Shown here: in pieces, positions 1 through 9,780 of the stretch
Layout of the letters: each line of letters begins with the position of its first letter
How positions within the stretch are numbered: position 1 is the first letter of the stretch
DNA from: Campylobacterota bacterium
Lineage (GTDB): Bacteria; Campylobacterota; Campylobacteria; Campylobacterales; JAADDX01
Direction: 5' to 3'
Length of the DNA: 39,146 nt
NCBI GenBank assembly: GCA_013153685.1
Contig: JAADDX010000088.1
Coordinates: forward strand, 1 to 39,146
The notes under the pieces: generated by a model
The model's input: only the letters and a program-made list of their open reading frames with translations
The model's database searches: none
What the model was told of the DNA's origin: nothing
Made by a program: the position numbers and the translations under genes

Positions 1-118
1 GAAAAAATATCTGGTGTAAAATTACACTCAACCCGAAGGGTGGCTTTGCCATTTGTAATTTTAAGATATTTGAAGCGTTAAAAAAGTAAACTTATCTTGA
101 ATGAGAGGAATATTAGCT
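1..118 (+). ncRNA. Putative structured RNA element, copy A (5' side cut by window edge)
   Basis: Nested stems AAATATC(5-11)/GATATTT(65-71), AAAATTACA(18-26)/TGTAATTTT(54-62), ACCC(31-34)/GGGT(38-41); shares loop sequence GCTTtGCCATTTG and downstream GTTAAAAAAGTAAACTTaTCTtGAATGA with copy B at 38857-38960. Confidence 0.55.
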
Positions 119-139
119 TATAATAAATAATAAAAAAGT

Positions 140-928
140 TTATTCGTAATTTACCAATTCTTGATAAATCTCTTTTGTAGTTTTGTTGGAAATTTTGCTT
201 AATAATTTTGCTTTTTGTTTAAGAGGAATATCAAATGCCAAAATATCCTCATACGTCAATTCAATAGTAGGGGCTTGCTGAGCCTTATCAATAACTACAA
301 CCCACTCCCCCTTCGTATTCCCCAACACCACATCCTTCGCCTTTGCTTTTATAAATGTCTGATGTAGCTTGGTTAGTTCTTTAGCAAAAAAAACCTCTCT
401 TTGTGGAATAAGTGCTTGGAGTTGAGAGAGCAACTTCTCAATCCTATGCGGTGCTTCATACAAAATAACGATTTTGGGGGTATTAATTATCTCTTTGAGT
501 TTCTCTTGTCTTGCTTTGGTTTTGTGAGGTAAAAACCCAACAAAACAAAACTCCCCCTCAAAACCGCTCGCCACCAAAGCAACCAACATAGCATTCGCCC
601 CTGGTAATACATCATACTTGATATTATGAGCAATAGCAAATTGAACCAATTTACTCCCTGGGTCACTAAGCCCTGGCATTCCAGCATCACTCACATATAC
701 GACATTTTTATCAAATATGGAAATATCTAGATTTCTTAACACAGCTTCTTCATTGTGTGAATGCATCGAATAAAAAGTTTTATTAAGAGGAATATTTAAA
801 AGAGATAGTAGTTTTTTGGTGACTCTCGTGTCCTCACAAAAAACGACATCGGCTTCAGATAAAGCCTTTTTAGCCCTATCTGAAATATCCAAAAGATTGC
901 CAATTGGCGTGGGAACAAAATAGAGCAA
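140..928 (-). CDS. rsmI: 16S rRNA (cytidine-2'-O)-methyltransferase RsmI
   Basis: MLYFVPTPIGNLLDISDRA...EDTRVTKKLL, SDAGMPGLSDPG motifs. Confidence 0.95.
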   Translation of the reverse strand: MLYFVPTPIGNLLDISDRAKKALSEADVVFCEDTRVTKKLLSLLNIPLNKTFYSMHSHNEEAVLRNLDISIFDKNVVYVSDAGMPGLSDPGSKLVQFAIAHNIKYDVLPGANAMLVALVASGFEGEFCFVGFLPHKTKARQEKLKEIINTPKIVILYEAPHRIEKLLSQLQALIPQREVFFAKELTKLHQTFIKAKAKDVVLGNTKGEWVVVIDKAQQAPTIELTYEDILAFDIPLKQKAKLLSKISNKTTKEIYQELVNYE

Positions 929-1129
929 CTACGCAAGTCCGTATTTTTTCTTAAATTTATCTACTCTACCACCCGCACTAACTTTTTTCTCATTTCCTGT
1001 ATAGAAAGGGTGACATTGATCGCAAAGCTCGATTCTTAGAGTATCTGTTGTTGAATAGATTTCGAAACTATTTCCACAAGCACAGCTTACTTTACAAGGT
1101 ATATATGTTGGATGAATATCTTTTTTCAT
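929..1129 (-). CDS. rpmE: 50S ribosomal protein L31 (zinc-binding form)
   Basis: [22 protein letters not shown]...[13 protein letters not shown]. Confidence 0.95.
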   Translation of the reverse strand: MKKDIHPTYIPCKVSCACGNSFEIYSTTDTLRIELCDQCHPFYTGNEKKVSAGGRVDKFKKKYGLA

Positions 1130-1187
1130 TTGATTTCCTTATGAATGTTTTTTTAGTGCGGAATTTTATCATATTTTTTTGCAAAAA

Positions 1188-1535
1188 TCAATATTTACCT
1201 TTTAAACTACCAAAATAATTAATCTCCTCAATCGGTTTATCAGCATTTACTTCTTGTAGCGAATTTTGAAGGTCTATATCCTTCATCATCTCCTCTAATT
1301 CCTCTTGACAATAACTCATATGCATATCAGCACTAATTACATGATCTAGCGATTCAAGTATTCTTACTTTAGCAATTTCCTCTTCTACATTTTTCCCTTC
1401 TACTGTCACGATAATTATCCCTTTTTGTGCATCACTAAAATGGATATCGCACACACCGCTTTGTTTTAAACTCTCTTTTACCTCATCCATATATTCCGGT
1501 CTTGTTTTAACTATAATACTTGATATATTCATCAT
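1188..1535 (-). CDS. napD: NapD-like periplasmic nitrate reductase maturation chaperone
   Basis: MNISSIIVKTRPEYMDEVKESL...GIIIVTVEG...HVISADMHMSYCQEEL resembles the NapD family. Confidence 0.75.
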   Translation of the reverse strand: MMNISSIIVKTRPEYMDEVKESLKQSGVCDIHFSDAQKGIIIVTVEGKNVEEEIAKVRILESLDHVISADMHMSYCQEELEEMMKDIDLQNSLQEVNADKPIEEINYFGSLKGKY

Positions 1536-2842
1536 TTCTCCTTTTCGTCTTGTTCTAGATTTTTATCAATATACAGTGATAGCTTTGCATGCTCCATCTT
1601 GTAATATACATAACTAAAAAATGCTACCCCCAATATCACCAAACTACTGCTTAATAAGTTTTTAGGATTGTGAATTATATTATAACCTATCAAAATCAAC
1701 GTTGCTGCACTAGTAAGCACAAAACCCAATAAAGCGATAAATCGATTTGCGTTTGTTTGATGAGACAATTTATAATTAGCCAAATTTACCAAACTAAAAA
1801 TCAACAAAAACCCAATACTCCCTGCAATTGAGATATTTTCTATATTGAAACTAATAGCAAAAATAATAGCTAACAATCCCAAAATTATCATCCCTTCATA
1901 ACCGTTTTTAATCTGTTTTTCAAATACTCTTGGTAACTCCCCAAATTTAGCGACCAAATATCCCACTCGTCCAGCTCCGTAAATAGTCGCATTAATCGCA
2001 CTAGCAGTTGACAACATCGCCGCAATAGCAATAATAACAAATCCCAAATGTCCCAAATACGGCTCTGCCGCAATTGCCAATACATAATCACTTGCTTTTT
2101 TGGCTTCTTGGAAAGTTACATTTCCAATAGTTACAATTGCAATTAATACATACAACACAATTACAAAAATCACACTACTATAATAGGCAAGAGGAAGAGT
2201 TTTTTGGGGATTTTCTACATCTCTAGCGGTATTTGCAATCAACTCAAATCCTTCATAAGCTAAAAATATAATCAACCCTCCAGTGGAAATCGACAAAAAA
2301 TCACTCCAATACTGCGGATGTAATTGCGTAGGGTCAAAAGTAATCATCCCAATTGCAATAAATCCTAATAAAATGAAGATTTTGGCAAATACCATAATAT
2401 CTTCCGCCTTTCCTGTCAAAAACGCACCAAATAGATTGATAAATACAAATATCAAAATCACTCCCGCACTTGCTAATTTTGCAAACCACTCTACATCATG
2501 CCCATAAAACAAAGCCGATGAATAGCTCCCAAACGCATACGCATACAAGCTCAACATAATCACATAACTCATCAATAATAAATTGTTTATCAACATCGAG
2601 AAGAAATTATTACCAAAAGCCTGCACGATAAATTCGATAGTCCCACCTTCGCTTGGGTATCTAATCGATAATTTGGCATACGAATATGAAGTAATTAACG
2701 CAATCAAACCAGCTATCATAAAAGCAATCGGTGCTGCTCCTTTGGCAAGGTCGATAGTAAGTCCCAATACGGCAAAAATACCTCCCCCTACCATTCCACC
2801 AACACCGATACTAAACGCTTCTAATAATCCTATTTTTCTCAT
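1532..2842 (-). CDS. APC-superfamily amino acid permease
   Basis: GVGGMVGGGIFAVLGL, multiple TM segments, APC signature. Confidence 0.85.
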   Translation of the reverse strand: MRKIGLLEAFSIGVGGMVGGGIFAVLGLTIDLAKGAAPIAFMIAGLIALITSYSYAKLSIRYPSEGGTIEFIVQAFGNNFFSMLINNLLLMSYVIMLSLYAYAFGSYSSALFYGHDVEWFAKLASAGVILIFVFINLFGAFLTGKAEDIMVFAKIFILLGFIAIGMITFDPTQLHPQYWSDFLSISTGGLIIFLAYEGFELIANTARDVENPQKTLPLAYYSSVIFVIVLYVLIAIVTIGNVTFQEAKKASDYVLAIAAEPYLGHLGFVIIAIAAMLSTASAINATIYGAGRVGYLVAKFGELPRVFEKQIKNGYEGMIILGLLAIIFAISFNIENISIAGSIGFLLIFSLVNLANYKLSHQTNANRFIALLGFVLTSAATLILIGYNIIHNPKNLLSSSLVILGVAFFSYVYYKMEHAKLSLYIDKNLEQDEKEK

Positions 2843-3391
2843 CTATTCTCCTAATTTACGAGCGACAATACCCAAATAGATCATCGCAACAGCATCAAAA
2901 ACAAAACTAATCCCAACAAGTACCCCCACAATTGCCAAGCTACTAAATGGCCAATTAACCAACAACACAATAGCCAAAACCAAAGAAATCACTCCATTTA
3001 ACACCAAACTCCACCAACCGCTAATAGGTCTAAATTCAAATCCCATATAAATAGAACTAAACGCATCCACAAAAAAATAAAAGCTCATCAACATCGCAAT
3101 AGTTGCAGCCCCAATTACTGGAAATACAAACAACAAAATACCGCTAAGCACTAAACCAAACGCCTTAAACCACGCACCGGCACTACTATTGTGTGACTTA
3201 AATACCAAATACCCCTTAAAAATCCCAATCACAATAAACAAAGATGCAAGCAACCACACAAAACTAATCCCGCCAATTACTGGCTGAGTGATAGCGATAA
3301 TCCCAGCTATCAAAAATAACAATCCACCAATAATTGATAAATTGGAATATTGCTTAAAAATATCTTCATCAATATTATGAAACACTATCAT
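2843..3391 (-). CDS. HdeD/DUF308-family membrane protein
   Basis: Six-TM pattern with repeated halves, GWWSLVLNGVISLVLAIVLLVNWP typical of DUF308. Confidence 0.75.
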   Translation of the reverse strand: MIVFHNIDEDIFKQYSNLSIIGGLLFLIAGIIAITQPVIGGISFVWLLASLFIVIGIFKGYLVFKSHNSSAGAWFKAFGLVLSGILLFVFPVIGAATIAMLMSFYFFVDAFSSIYMGFEFRPISGWWSLVLNGVISLVLAIVLLVNWPFSSLAIVGVLVGISFVFDAVAMIYLGIVARKLGE

Positions 3392-3612
3392 TAATTCGCC
3401 TTACATCTCAATAATTCGGTATTTTTGATTTTTTCAAGTCTTTTGATTAATTCATCAATCTCATCAAGACTTTGTTGGATTTGTTGTTTTTTCTCCACTA
3501 ATGCTTGGATTTGTTTATCTATACTTTCAATAGGAATTTTACACTCTTTTGCCAATTCTTCCTCTTTTTGCAGTGTCCATTCAGAAATTTTTTTTAGAAA
3601 TTCTTTTATCAT
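3391..3612 (-). CDS. Small coiled-coil protein of unknown function
   Basis: 73-aa ORF, Lys/Glu/Gln-rich heptads, overlaps the DUF308 start. Confidence 0.55.
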   Translation of the reverse strand: MIKEFLKKISEWTLQKEEELAKECKIPIESIDKQIQALVEKKQQIQQSLDEIDELIKRLEKIKNTELLRCKAN

Positions 3613-3633
3613 TTTTTGCTCCTTTTTTTGGAA

Positions 3634-4428
3634 TTATATCAATTTTTTGTGCTTTTTTTGTCTCTGCACAAAATATGCTACTTTGGTAAAGCCGATTTGC
3701 TTAGCAATTGCAATAGCCTCATTTAAATAAAATCCCACTTGTGATGGTGTGTGTGCATCGCTAGCAAATGTAATATCAATGTCATGTTGTTTAATCATCT
3801 CAAGCAAAGCGATACTCGGATATAATTCATGCACCTTCTTTCTCATACCAGCTGTATTAATTTCCACCACCAAGTCATTATCGGCAATAGCTTGAATAGC
3901 TTCTTTAGCCAATACCTTAATATCCTCTTTTGGTCTAAATCCAAAGACTTTTATCAAATCCAAATGCCCTACAATGTCAAATAATCCGCTATTAGCTAAT
4001 TGCACTATCAAATCGAAATATTCCTTATATACCTCATCCACATCCCGTTGAGCCCATTGAGATAGAAATTGCGGATTATCAAATCCCCAATTATCCAAGA
4101 AATGCACACTTCCTATAAAATAATCCACATCTTGTTGTAAGATACGCGTATCAACTGTCGGCACAAAATCCACCTCATACCCTTTTAGGATCGTAATTTG
4201 AGGGTATTTTTCTTGTAAATTCCTAATCCATTTATCATATATTTCCATCTGGAAATAATCCATACGATATTGTTGATCAAAATCCATATAAGCATGGTCT
4301 GCAAACCCGTAAATGTGTATATTTTTTTTGATTGCTTGTTGGATGTATTCTTGCATACTCCCAATTGCGTGATTACATAAAATAGTGTGATTGTGTAAAT
4401 CTACCATTTTTTTCCTTTTTTTTAGCAT
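3634..4428 (-). CDS. PHP-domain histidinol-phosphatase-like protein
   Basis: VDLHNHTILCNHA, GFADHAYMDF, ASDAHTPSQVG PHP metal motifs. Confidence 0.85.
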   Translation of the reverse strand: MLKKRKKMVDLHNHTILCNHAIGSMQEYIQQAIKKNIHIYGFADHAYMDFDQQYRMDYFQMEIYDKWIRNLQEKYPQITILKGYEVDFVPTVDTRILQQDVDYFIGSVHFLDNWGFDNPQFLSQWAQRDVDEVYKEYFDLIVQLANSGLFDIVGHLDLIKVFGFRPKEDIKVLAKEAIQAIADNDLVVEINTAGMRKKVHELYPSIALLEMIKQHDIDITFASDAHTPSQVGFYLNEAIAIAKQIGFTKVAYFVQRQKKHKKLI

Positions 4429-4447
4429 TATATTACCATTTTTTTGA

Positions 4448-4453
4448 TATAAT
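4448..4453 (+). promoter_or_regulatory. Putative -10 element for the cheZ-like gene
   Basis: TATAAT in the divergent intergenic region, followed by SD TAGGAG and ATG at 4488. Confidence 0.45.
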
Positions 4454-4487
4454 TTAACAAAGAATTTTATTTTTGTAGGAGTGTGTT

Positions 4488-5168
4488 ATGACACAAGAAG
4501 AACTAGATGCCCTAATGAGTGGCGATGTAGATGTGGATAGTATGGAAGAAGACACATCTAATTCATCGGATACATCAGATGAGTTGCCAGAGGATGTAGG
4601 ACCGCTTGATCCTAAAAAGAGTGATGGCGTATATCCACCACCAGCAACCGATGATCATAAAGTAGTATCTCAACTTGATGAAGTAACAAGAGAGAGTGAA
4701 GCAAAAGCAACTGAGATTTTGGATATCATGGATCAAATCTCAAATGCAATGATGGATAACGAAGAGCATTTAAATACGGTATTGGAATATCTAAATCACA
4801 ACAAAGCTTTGTTTGAAAAATTAACCAACAAATTTCCGCACGTCAATACCTTCAAAGAAGAACTATCAAAAATCGATGATATGATTGAATTGGTGCAACA
4901 ATCATTGGAAAATTCACAAAACGCAAGCGATAATATTATGATGGCGATGGATATTATGCAATTCCAAGATATCCATAGACAAAAAATTGAGAGAGTTATC
5001 AATATCATGAGAGAGCTGCTTAAATATATGAATAGAATATTTGAAGGTAAGATTGATGATAGCAAAAGAGTTTCGTCAGCAAGACATATTCATGGTGATA
5101 GCACAGAAGATGTAGTAGAAGAAGATGATTTAGAAGCATTAATAGCTCAATTCGCAGGGAAAAAATAA
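4488..5168 (+). CDS. cheZ: CheZ-like chemotaxis protein (protein phosphatase CheZ family)
   Basis: MDIMQFQDIHRQKIERVINIMREL (CheZ QFQDxxxQ-type signature), C-terminal EEDDLEALIAQFAGKK. Confidence 0.7.
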   Translation: MTQEELDALMSGDVDVDSMEEDTSNSSDTSDELPEDVGPLDPKKSDGVYPPPATDDHKVVSQLDEVTRESEAKATEILDIMDQISNAMMDNEEHLNTVLEYLNHNKALFEKLTNKFPHVNTFKEELSKIDDMIELVQQSLENSQNASDNIMMAMDIMQFQDIHRQKIERVINIMRELLKYMNRIFEGKIDDSKRVSSARHIHGDSTEDVVEEDDLEALIAQFAGKK

Positions 5169-6424
5169 TGGTAGAATTACTCTCACCAGCAGGTGATTTT
5201 GAAAAGTTAAAAATTGCATTAGAATACGGTGCAGATGCCGTATATGCAGGTGTTAGTCATTTTTCTTTGAGGTGTCATAGCGGTAAAGAATTTGATTATG
5301 ATACATTTAGCGAAGCGGTCAAATACACACACTCCAAAAACAAAAAAATCTACGCTACGGTAAATGGATTTCCTTTTAACAATCAAATAAAACTTATCCA
5401 AAACCATATCAAAAAACTCGCTCAAATCGGTGTAGATGCGATGATTATATCGACTCTTGGTGTGATTAGAGAAGCTAAAAATTTAGCACCAGATGTAGAT
5501 ATTCATCTCTCAACCCAAGCAAATGCTTTGAATGTGCTTGATGCAAAAGCTTATTATGAATATGGAGTAAGCAGAATTATTGCCGCAAGAGAAGCAAGTC
5601 TTAAAGATTTAAAAGAGATAAAACAAGCCATCCCAGAGCTTGAAATCGAAGCATTCGTGCATGGTGCTATGTGTTTTGCATATAGTGGTAGATGTCTTAT
5701 CTCATCACTCCAATTTGGTAGAAATGCAAATAAAGGTAGTTGTGCGAATGATTGTAGATACCCTTATGTTATGTATGCCCAAAACCCAGAAACAGGCACA
5801 CTTTTAAAACTTGAAGAATATTCAGATGGCACTTATATTATGAATTCAAAAGATTTAAATTTGATTAAATATGTAGATCAAATTCTAGAGAGTGGAGCAG
5901 TAGATAGTATCAAAATCGAAGGAAGAACAAAAGCTCCTTATTATGTAGGTGTAGTTACAAAAGCTTATAGAATGGCAATAGATGATTATTATGCAAACAA
6001 ATTTGACCCTCAAAAATATGAAGAGGAAATTTTAACTACAAAAAATAGAGGATTTACTGATGCTTATTTAGTAAAAAAACCGCATGAAAAACACGATACT
6101 CAAAATTTATTAACCTCACTAACGCATGGAGATTATCAAGTAAGTGGGATTGTAAATGAAGATGGACTTACTTTTATGTGTAAATACAAAACTTATCCAA
6201 ATGATGAGATTGAGATTGTATTGCCGTATAATAAAGATATTCAAGAATGTGAAAATGAAATAGGAAAAATTTATAAAGATGGTGATAAATATAAATTAAA
6301 ACTTTATAAAATCGTTACCGAAAATAATAAAGAATTAAAAAGTGTGCATAGTGGAAATCTCAATCCTATCAAGCTTCCTTGTAAATTGCCTTATTTAACA
6401 TTTCTAAGAAAAAAAGAACTATAA
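5168..6424 (+). CDS. Peptidase U32 family protein (TrhP/YegQ-like)
   Basis: VELLSPAGDFEKLKIALEYGADAVYAG..., EAFVHGAMCFAYSGRCLIS, SCANDCRYPY. Confidence 0.92.
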   Translation: MVELLSPAGDFEKLKIALEYGADAVYAGVSHFSLRCHSGKEFDYDTFSEAVKYTHSKNKKIYATVNGFPFNNQIKLIQNHIKKLAQIGVDAMIISTLGVIREAKNLAPDVDIHLSTQANALNVLDAKAYYEYGVSRIIAAREASLKDLKEIKQAIPELEIEAFVHGAMCFAYSGRCLISSLQFGRNANKGSCANDCRYPYVMYAQNPETGTLLKLEEYSDGTYIMNSKDLNLIKYVDQILESGAVDSIKIEGRTKAPYYVGVVTKAYRMAIDDYYANKFDPQKYEEEILTTKNRGFTDAYLVKKPHEKHDTQNLLTSLTHGDYQVSGIVNEDGLTFMCKYKTYPNDEIEIVLPYNKDIQECENEIGKIYKDGDKYKLKLYKIVTENNKELKSVHSGNLNPIKLPCKLPYLTFLRKKEL

Positions 6425-6433
6425 AGGGATTAG

Positions 6434-9400
6434 ATGAAAATCGTAATTGATATGCAAGGCTATCAAGGAGCAAGTCGCAAACGGGGTATTGGTCGCTATA
6501 CCAAAGATTTCATCTTAGAGCTTCTAAATAACTCCGATGATGATATTTATCTGCTTTTTAATGACAAAATCCCATACGATAAAGAACTATTTCTTGCAAA
6601 ACAAATCATCTTTCATACTACCGAAGATAAGCAAGTAAATGAATTATTACGTGAAAAGCTAATAGCGGATATTGAACCAGATATCATCCTAATTACATCT
6701 TTGTTTGAAGGGTTTGTAGATGAGAGTGTAGTATCTATCAAAAAACTAGCTAATATTACAACAGCTGTTATCGTATACGACCTTATCCCCTACATCCACA
6801 AAGAACAATTTTTAATCGGTGAATACAAAGATTTTTATCTAAACAAAATCGAACAACTCAAAAATGCCGACTTGTATCTTAGTATTTCCGAATCGGCTAG
6901 AGATGAATTGATTCGATATTTAAATATTAATCCAAATAAAATAGTAAATATATCCTCAGCTACTAACATTGATACATCTAATGTGATGGATTTTGAACAA
7001 TTAAAAGCGGAATTATCCATCTCCAAACCATACATCATGCATGTAGGTTCATACGAACCACGCAAAAACTTCGATACCCTTATTAAAGCCTTTGAAGAGT
7101 TGCATTTACCATATCAGCTCGTCTTAGTAACAAAAAAACAAAAATCCAACAACAAAGACATCATCTATACCGGTTATCTAAACGATACCAAACTCAATAC
7201 ACTATACAAACATGCAAGTTTGCTAGTCTTTCCATCATTACATGAAGGGTTTGGATTGCCGATTTTGGAAGCTTTCGCATTTAAAACACCGGCTATTGCA
7301 TCAAATATCTCATCGATGCCAGAAGTAATTGGTGATGGGATTACATTCAATCCATACGACAAAGATGATATAGCCAATAGCATCAAAAAAGCACTCGAAA
7401 ATCGCGATAAACTCACAGAAATTGCTACTATTCAATATAACAAATTTAGCTGGCAAAATACCGCTAAAAAGGCTCTCAAAGCCATACATTCCATCCCCAC
7501 CACCCATCAAAGCGTCTCTGTAGATACTTTGATTGCTAAAATTACTCAAATTAGAAAATTCACAAATATGGAGCTAATCGATATTGCCAACAAAATAGAT
7601 CTCAATTTAGAAGAAGCGGAAAATACGAAACTGAAAATCAGAATCGAAGGACCTTTTGATAGCACTTATAGTTTGGCATTACTCAATAGACAAACTGCAT
7701 TGAGTTTGGAGAAATTGGGATTTGAAGTAGCACTACACTCTAGAGAAGGGCATGGGGATTTCAAGCCAAATACCAAATTCCTCAAACAAAACCCACACAT
7801 CAAAGCACTATATCAAAAATCATTCAAAATCACACCGGAAATAGCCGATATCACATCACGCAACCTCTACCCACCTACAGTTGATGATATGCATTCCAAA
7901 ATCAACACCATGCACCACTATGCATGGGAAGAGAGTGGATTTCCTAGTGAGTGGATAGATAATTTTAATCAACACCTCACCTACATCACCACACTCTCAA
8001 AACATGTCAAAAAAATACTTATTGATAACGGTATCAAAATACCTACTAGAGTATCTGGTTGTGGTGTAGACCATTGGGAAGGGATTGTCCCGTCAAATTA
8101 CACTATTCAAGCTAAAAAATTCAAAATCCTGCATGTATCGTCTTGTTTTCCTAGAAAAGGGGTCGATGTATTGCTAAAGGCGTATAATGAAGCCTTTAGT
8201 AAAGATGATGATGTTAGTTTGATTATCAAAACTTTCGATAACCCACACAACCAAGTCGATACTCTTATCAAAAACATGTGGCATAAAAACAGTCCAGATG
8301 TAATCGTAATTAAAGACGATTTAAGTGATAATGACCTCAAAGCCTTATATGAACAATGTGATATATTAGTAAATCCAAGCCGAGCTGAAGGGTTTGGACT
8401 ACCTCTTGCGGAAGCTATGTTAAGCTCATTAGGAGTAGTTACTACCAACTGGGGAGGACAGTTGGATTTTTGTAATGATAAGAATTGTTTTTTGATAGAT
8501 TATTCTTTTACAGCAGCTCAAACGCATTTTCATCTATTCGATTCGGTATGGGCAGAACCAAAGGTAGAACATCTAAAACAAATTTTACAAAACCTCTACC
8601 AAAACCCATCACTAATCCATCCAAAGCTTGCACATGCCAAAGAAACTCTCAAAACATTTACATGGCTGAATGCATCAAAGCGGATGTTGCCTATCTCAAC
8701 TACTCACAAAAAACCGAAAATCGGGTGGGTTAGTACATGGGATATGAAATGTGGGCTTGCTACTTACTCACAACATTTAATACAATTTCTCGATGATGTA
8801 GTAGTTTTTGCACCATACGAATCTAATGACGAAAACGCTATTAGATGTTGGGATACAAATGATAGGATTCAAAACCTTGATAAATTATGCACTCAAATCA
8901 AAAATCACAATATTGACATTTTGGTAGTGCAATTTAACTACGGGCTATTTAATTTCAAACAACTCAATAAATTAACCAAATTAAATATCCCTATCCTAAT
9001 GACGCTACATTCCACAATCGACCCTCCGCATGCACCAAAAAAAGCACTCAAAAATCTAGACCTCAGTAAATACACAAGGTTACTCGTGCATTCGATTGCG
9101 GATTTGAATAGGCTCAAGGATTTGGGATATGTGGATAATGTAACACTATTTCCGCATGGTGTTTTGGATACGAATCTCACCAAATCTCCATCGGATGAGA
9201 TTGTGATTGCTACTTTTGGATTTTTCTTACCACATAAAGGCTTGATAGAAACAATGGAAGCGTTTAAGATACTCAAAGAAAAATATCCAAAACTCAAATT
9301 AAAAATGTTAAATTCACAATACCCTATCGAGCTATCTGAGAAATTAATCAAACAAGCAAAAGAACATCTAGTAGATGGTATAGACCTAGATACACGCTTT

Positions 9401-9757
9401 TTGAGTGATGAGGAAATATTGCAAGAATTAAATAAAGCCGATATAGTGGTATTTGCTTATCAAAACACCAACGAAAGTGCAAGCGGTGCTGTGAGATATG
9501 CAATCGCACTTGATAAAGAGATAGTAATCACTCCTGTGGGGATTTTTGATGATATTAAAGACTTTTGTTTCGTAACAAAGGATATGAGTATTCAAAGTAT
9601 TGCTCAAACTATCTCTGAAGCGATAGATGCTCTCACCCACCAAACACCCACACTCAAACACAAACAAACCTTACGCCAAAAATACCTCAAGACACATAGA
9701 TACTCAAAACTTGCTAAGAGACTATATAATATGTGTTGGCAGTTTGTTAATAGCTAG
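6434..9757 (+). CDS. Multi-domain glycosyltransferase (three GT4-like segments)
   Basis: Two EGFGLPxxEA motifs (HEGFGLPILEAF, RAEGFGLPLAEAM) plus a third Rossmann/GT-like C-terminal segment (KPKIGWVSTWDMKCGLATYSQHL...). Confidence 0.85.
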   Translation: MKIVIDMQGYQGASRKRGIGRYTKDFILELLNNSDDDIYLLFNDKIPYDKELFLAKQIIFHTTEDKQVNELLREKLIADIEPDIILITSLFEGFVDESVVSIKKLANITTAVIVYDLIPYIHKEQFLIGEYKDFYLNKIEQLKNADLYLSISESARDELIRYLNINPNKIVNISSATNIDTSNVMDFEQLKAELSISKPYIMHVGSYEPRKNFDTLIKAFEELHLPYQLVLVTKKQKSNNKDIIYTGYLNDTKLNTLYKHASLLVFPSLHEGFGLPILEAFAFKTPAIASNISSMPEVIGDGITFNPYDKDDIANSIKKALENRDKLTEIATIQYNKFSWQNTAKKALKAIHSIPTTHQSVSVDTLIAKITQIRKFTNMELIDIANKIDLNLEEAENTKLKIRIEGPFDSTYSLALLNRQTALSLEKLGFEVALHSREGHGDFKPNTKFLKQNPHIKALYQKSFKITPEIADITSRNLYPPTVDDMHSKINTMHHYAWEESGFPSEWIDNFNQHLTYITTLSKHVKKILIDNGIKIPTRVSGCGVDHWEGIVPSNYTIQAKKFKILHVSSCFPRKGVDVLLKAYNEAFSKDDDVSLIIKTFDNPHNQVDTLIKNMWHKNSPDVIVIKDDLSDNDLKALYEQCDILVNPSRAEGFGLPLAEAMLSSLGVVTTNWGGQLDFCNDKNCFLIDYSFTAAQTHFHLFDSVWAEPKVEHLKQILQNLYQNPSLIHPKLAHAKETLKTFTWLNASKRMLPISTTHKKPKIGWVSTWDMKCGLATYSQHLIQFLDDVVVFAPYESNDENAIRCWDTNDRIQNLDKLCTQIKNHNIDILVVQFNYGLFNFKQLNKLTKLNIPILMTLHSTIDPPHAPKKALKNLDLSKYTRLLVHSIADLNRLKDLGYVDNVTLFPHGVLDTNLTKSPSDEIVIATFGFFLPHKGLIETMEAFKILKEKYPKLKLKMLNSQYPIELSEKLIKQAKEHLVDGIDLDTRFLSDEEILQELNKADIVVFAYQNTNESASGAVRYAIALDKEIVITPVGIFDDIKDFCFVTKDMSIQSIAQTISEAIDALTHQTPTLKHKQTLRQKYLKTHRYSKLAKRLYNMCWQFVNS

Positions 9758-9780
9758 GCTACGCCAAGCTAGCAACAAAC

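Noticed and set aside
487-690. 67-aa ORF inside rsmI and similar short ORFs inside core genes (e.g. 1888-2091, 4796-5065, 22975-23241, 28980-29270)
   Set aside because: Overlap strong conserved genes in other frames, with no independent evidence of coding.
9754-9780. GCTAG...CTAGC inverted repeat between the glycosyltransferase and the RND permease
   Set aside because: Probably a weak bidirectional terminator between convergent genes; no T-run, nothing unusual.
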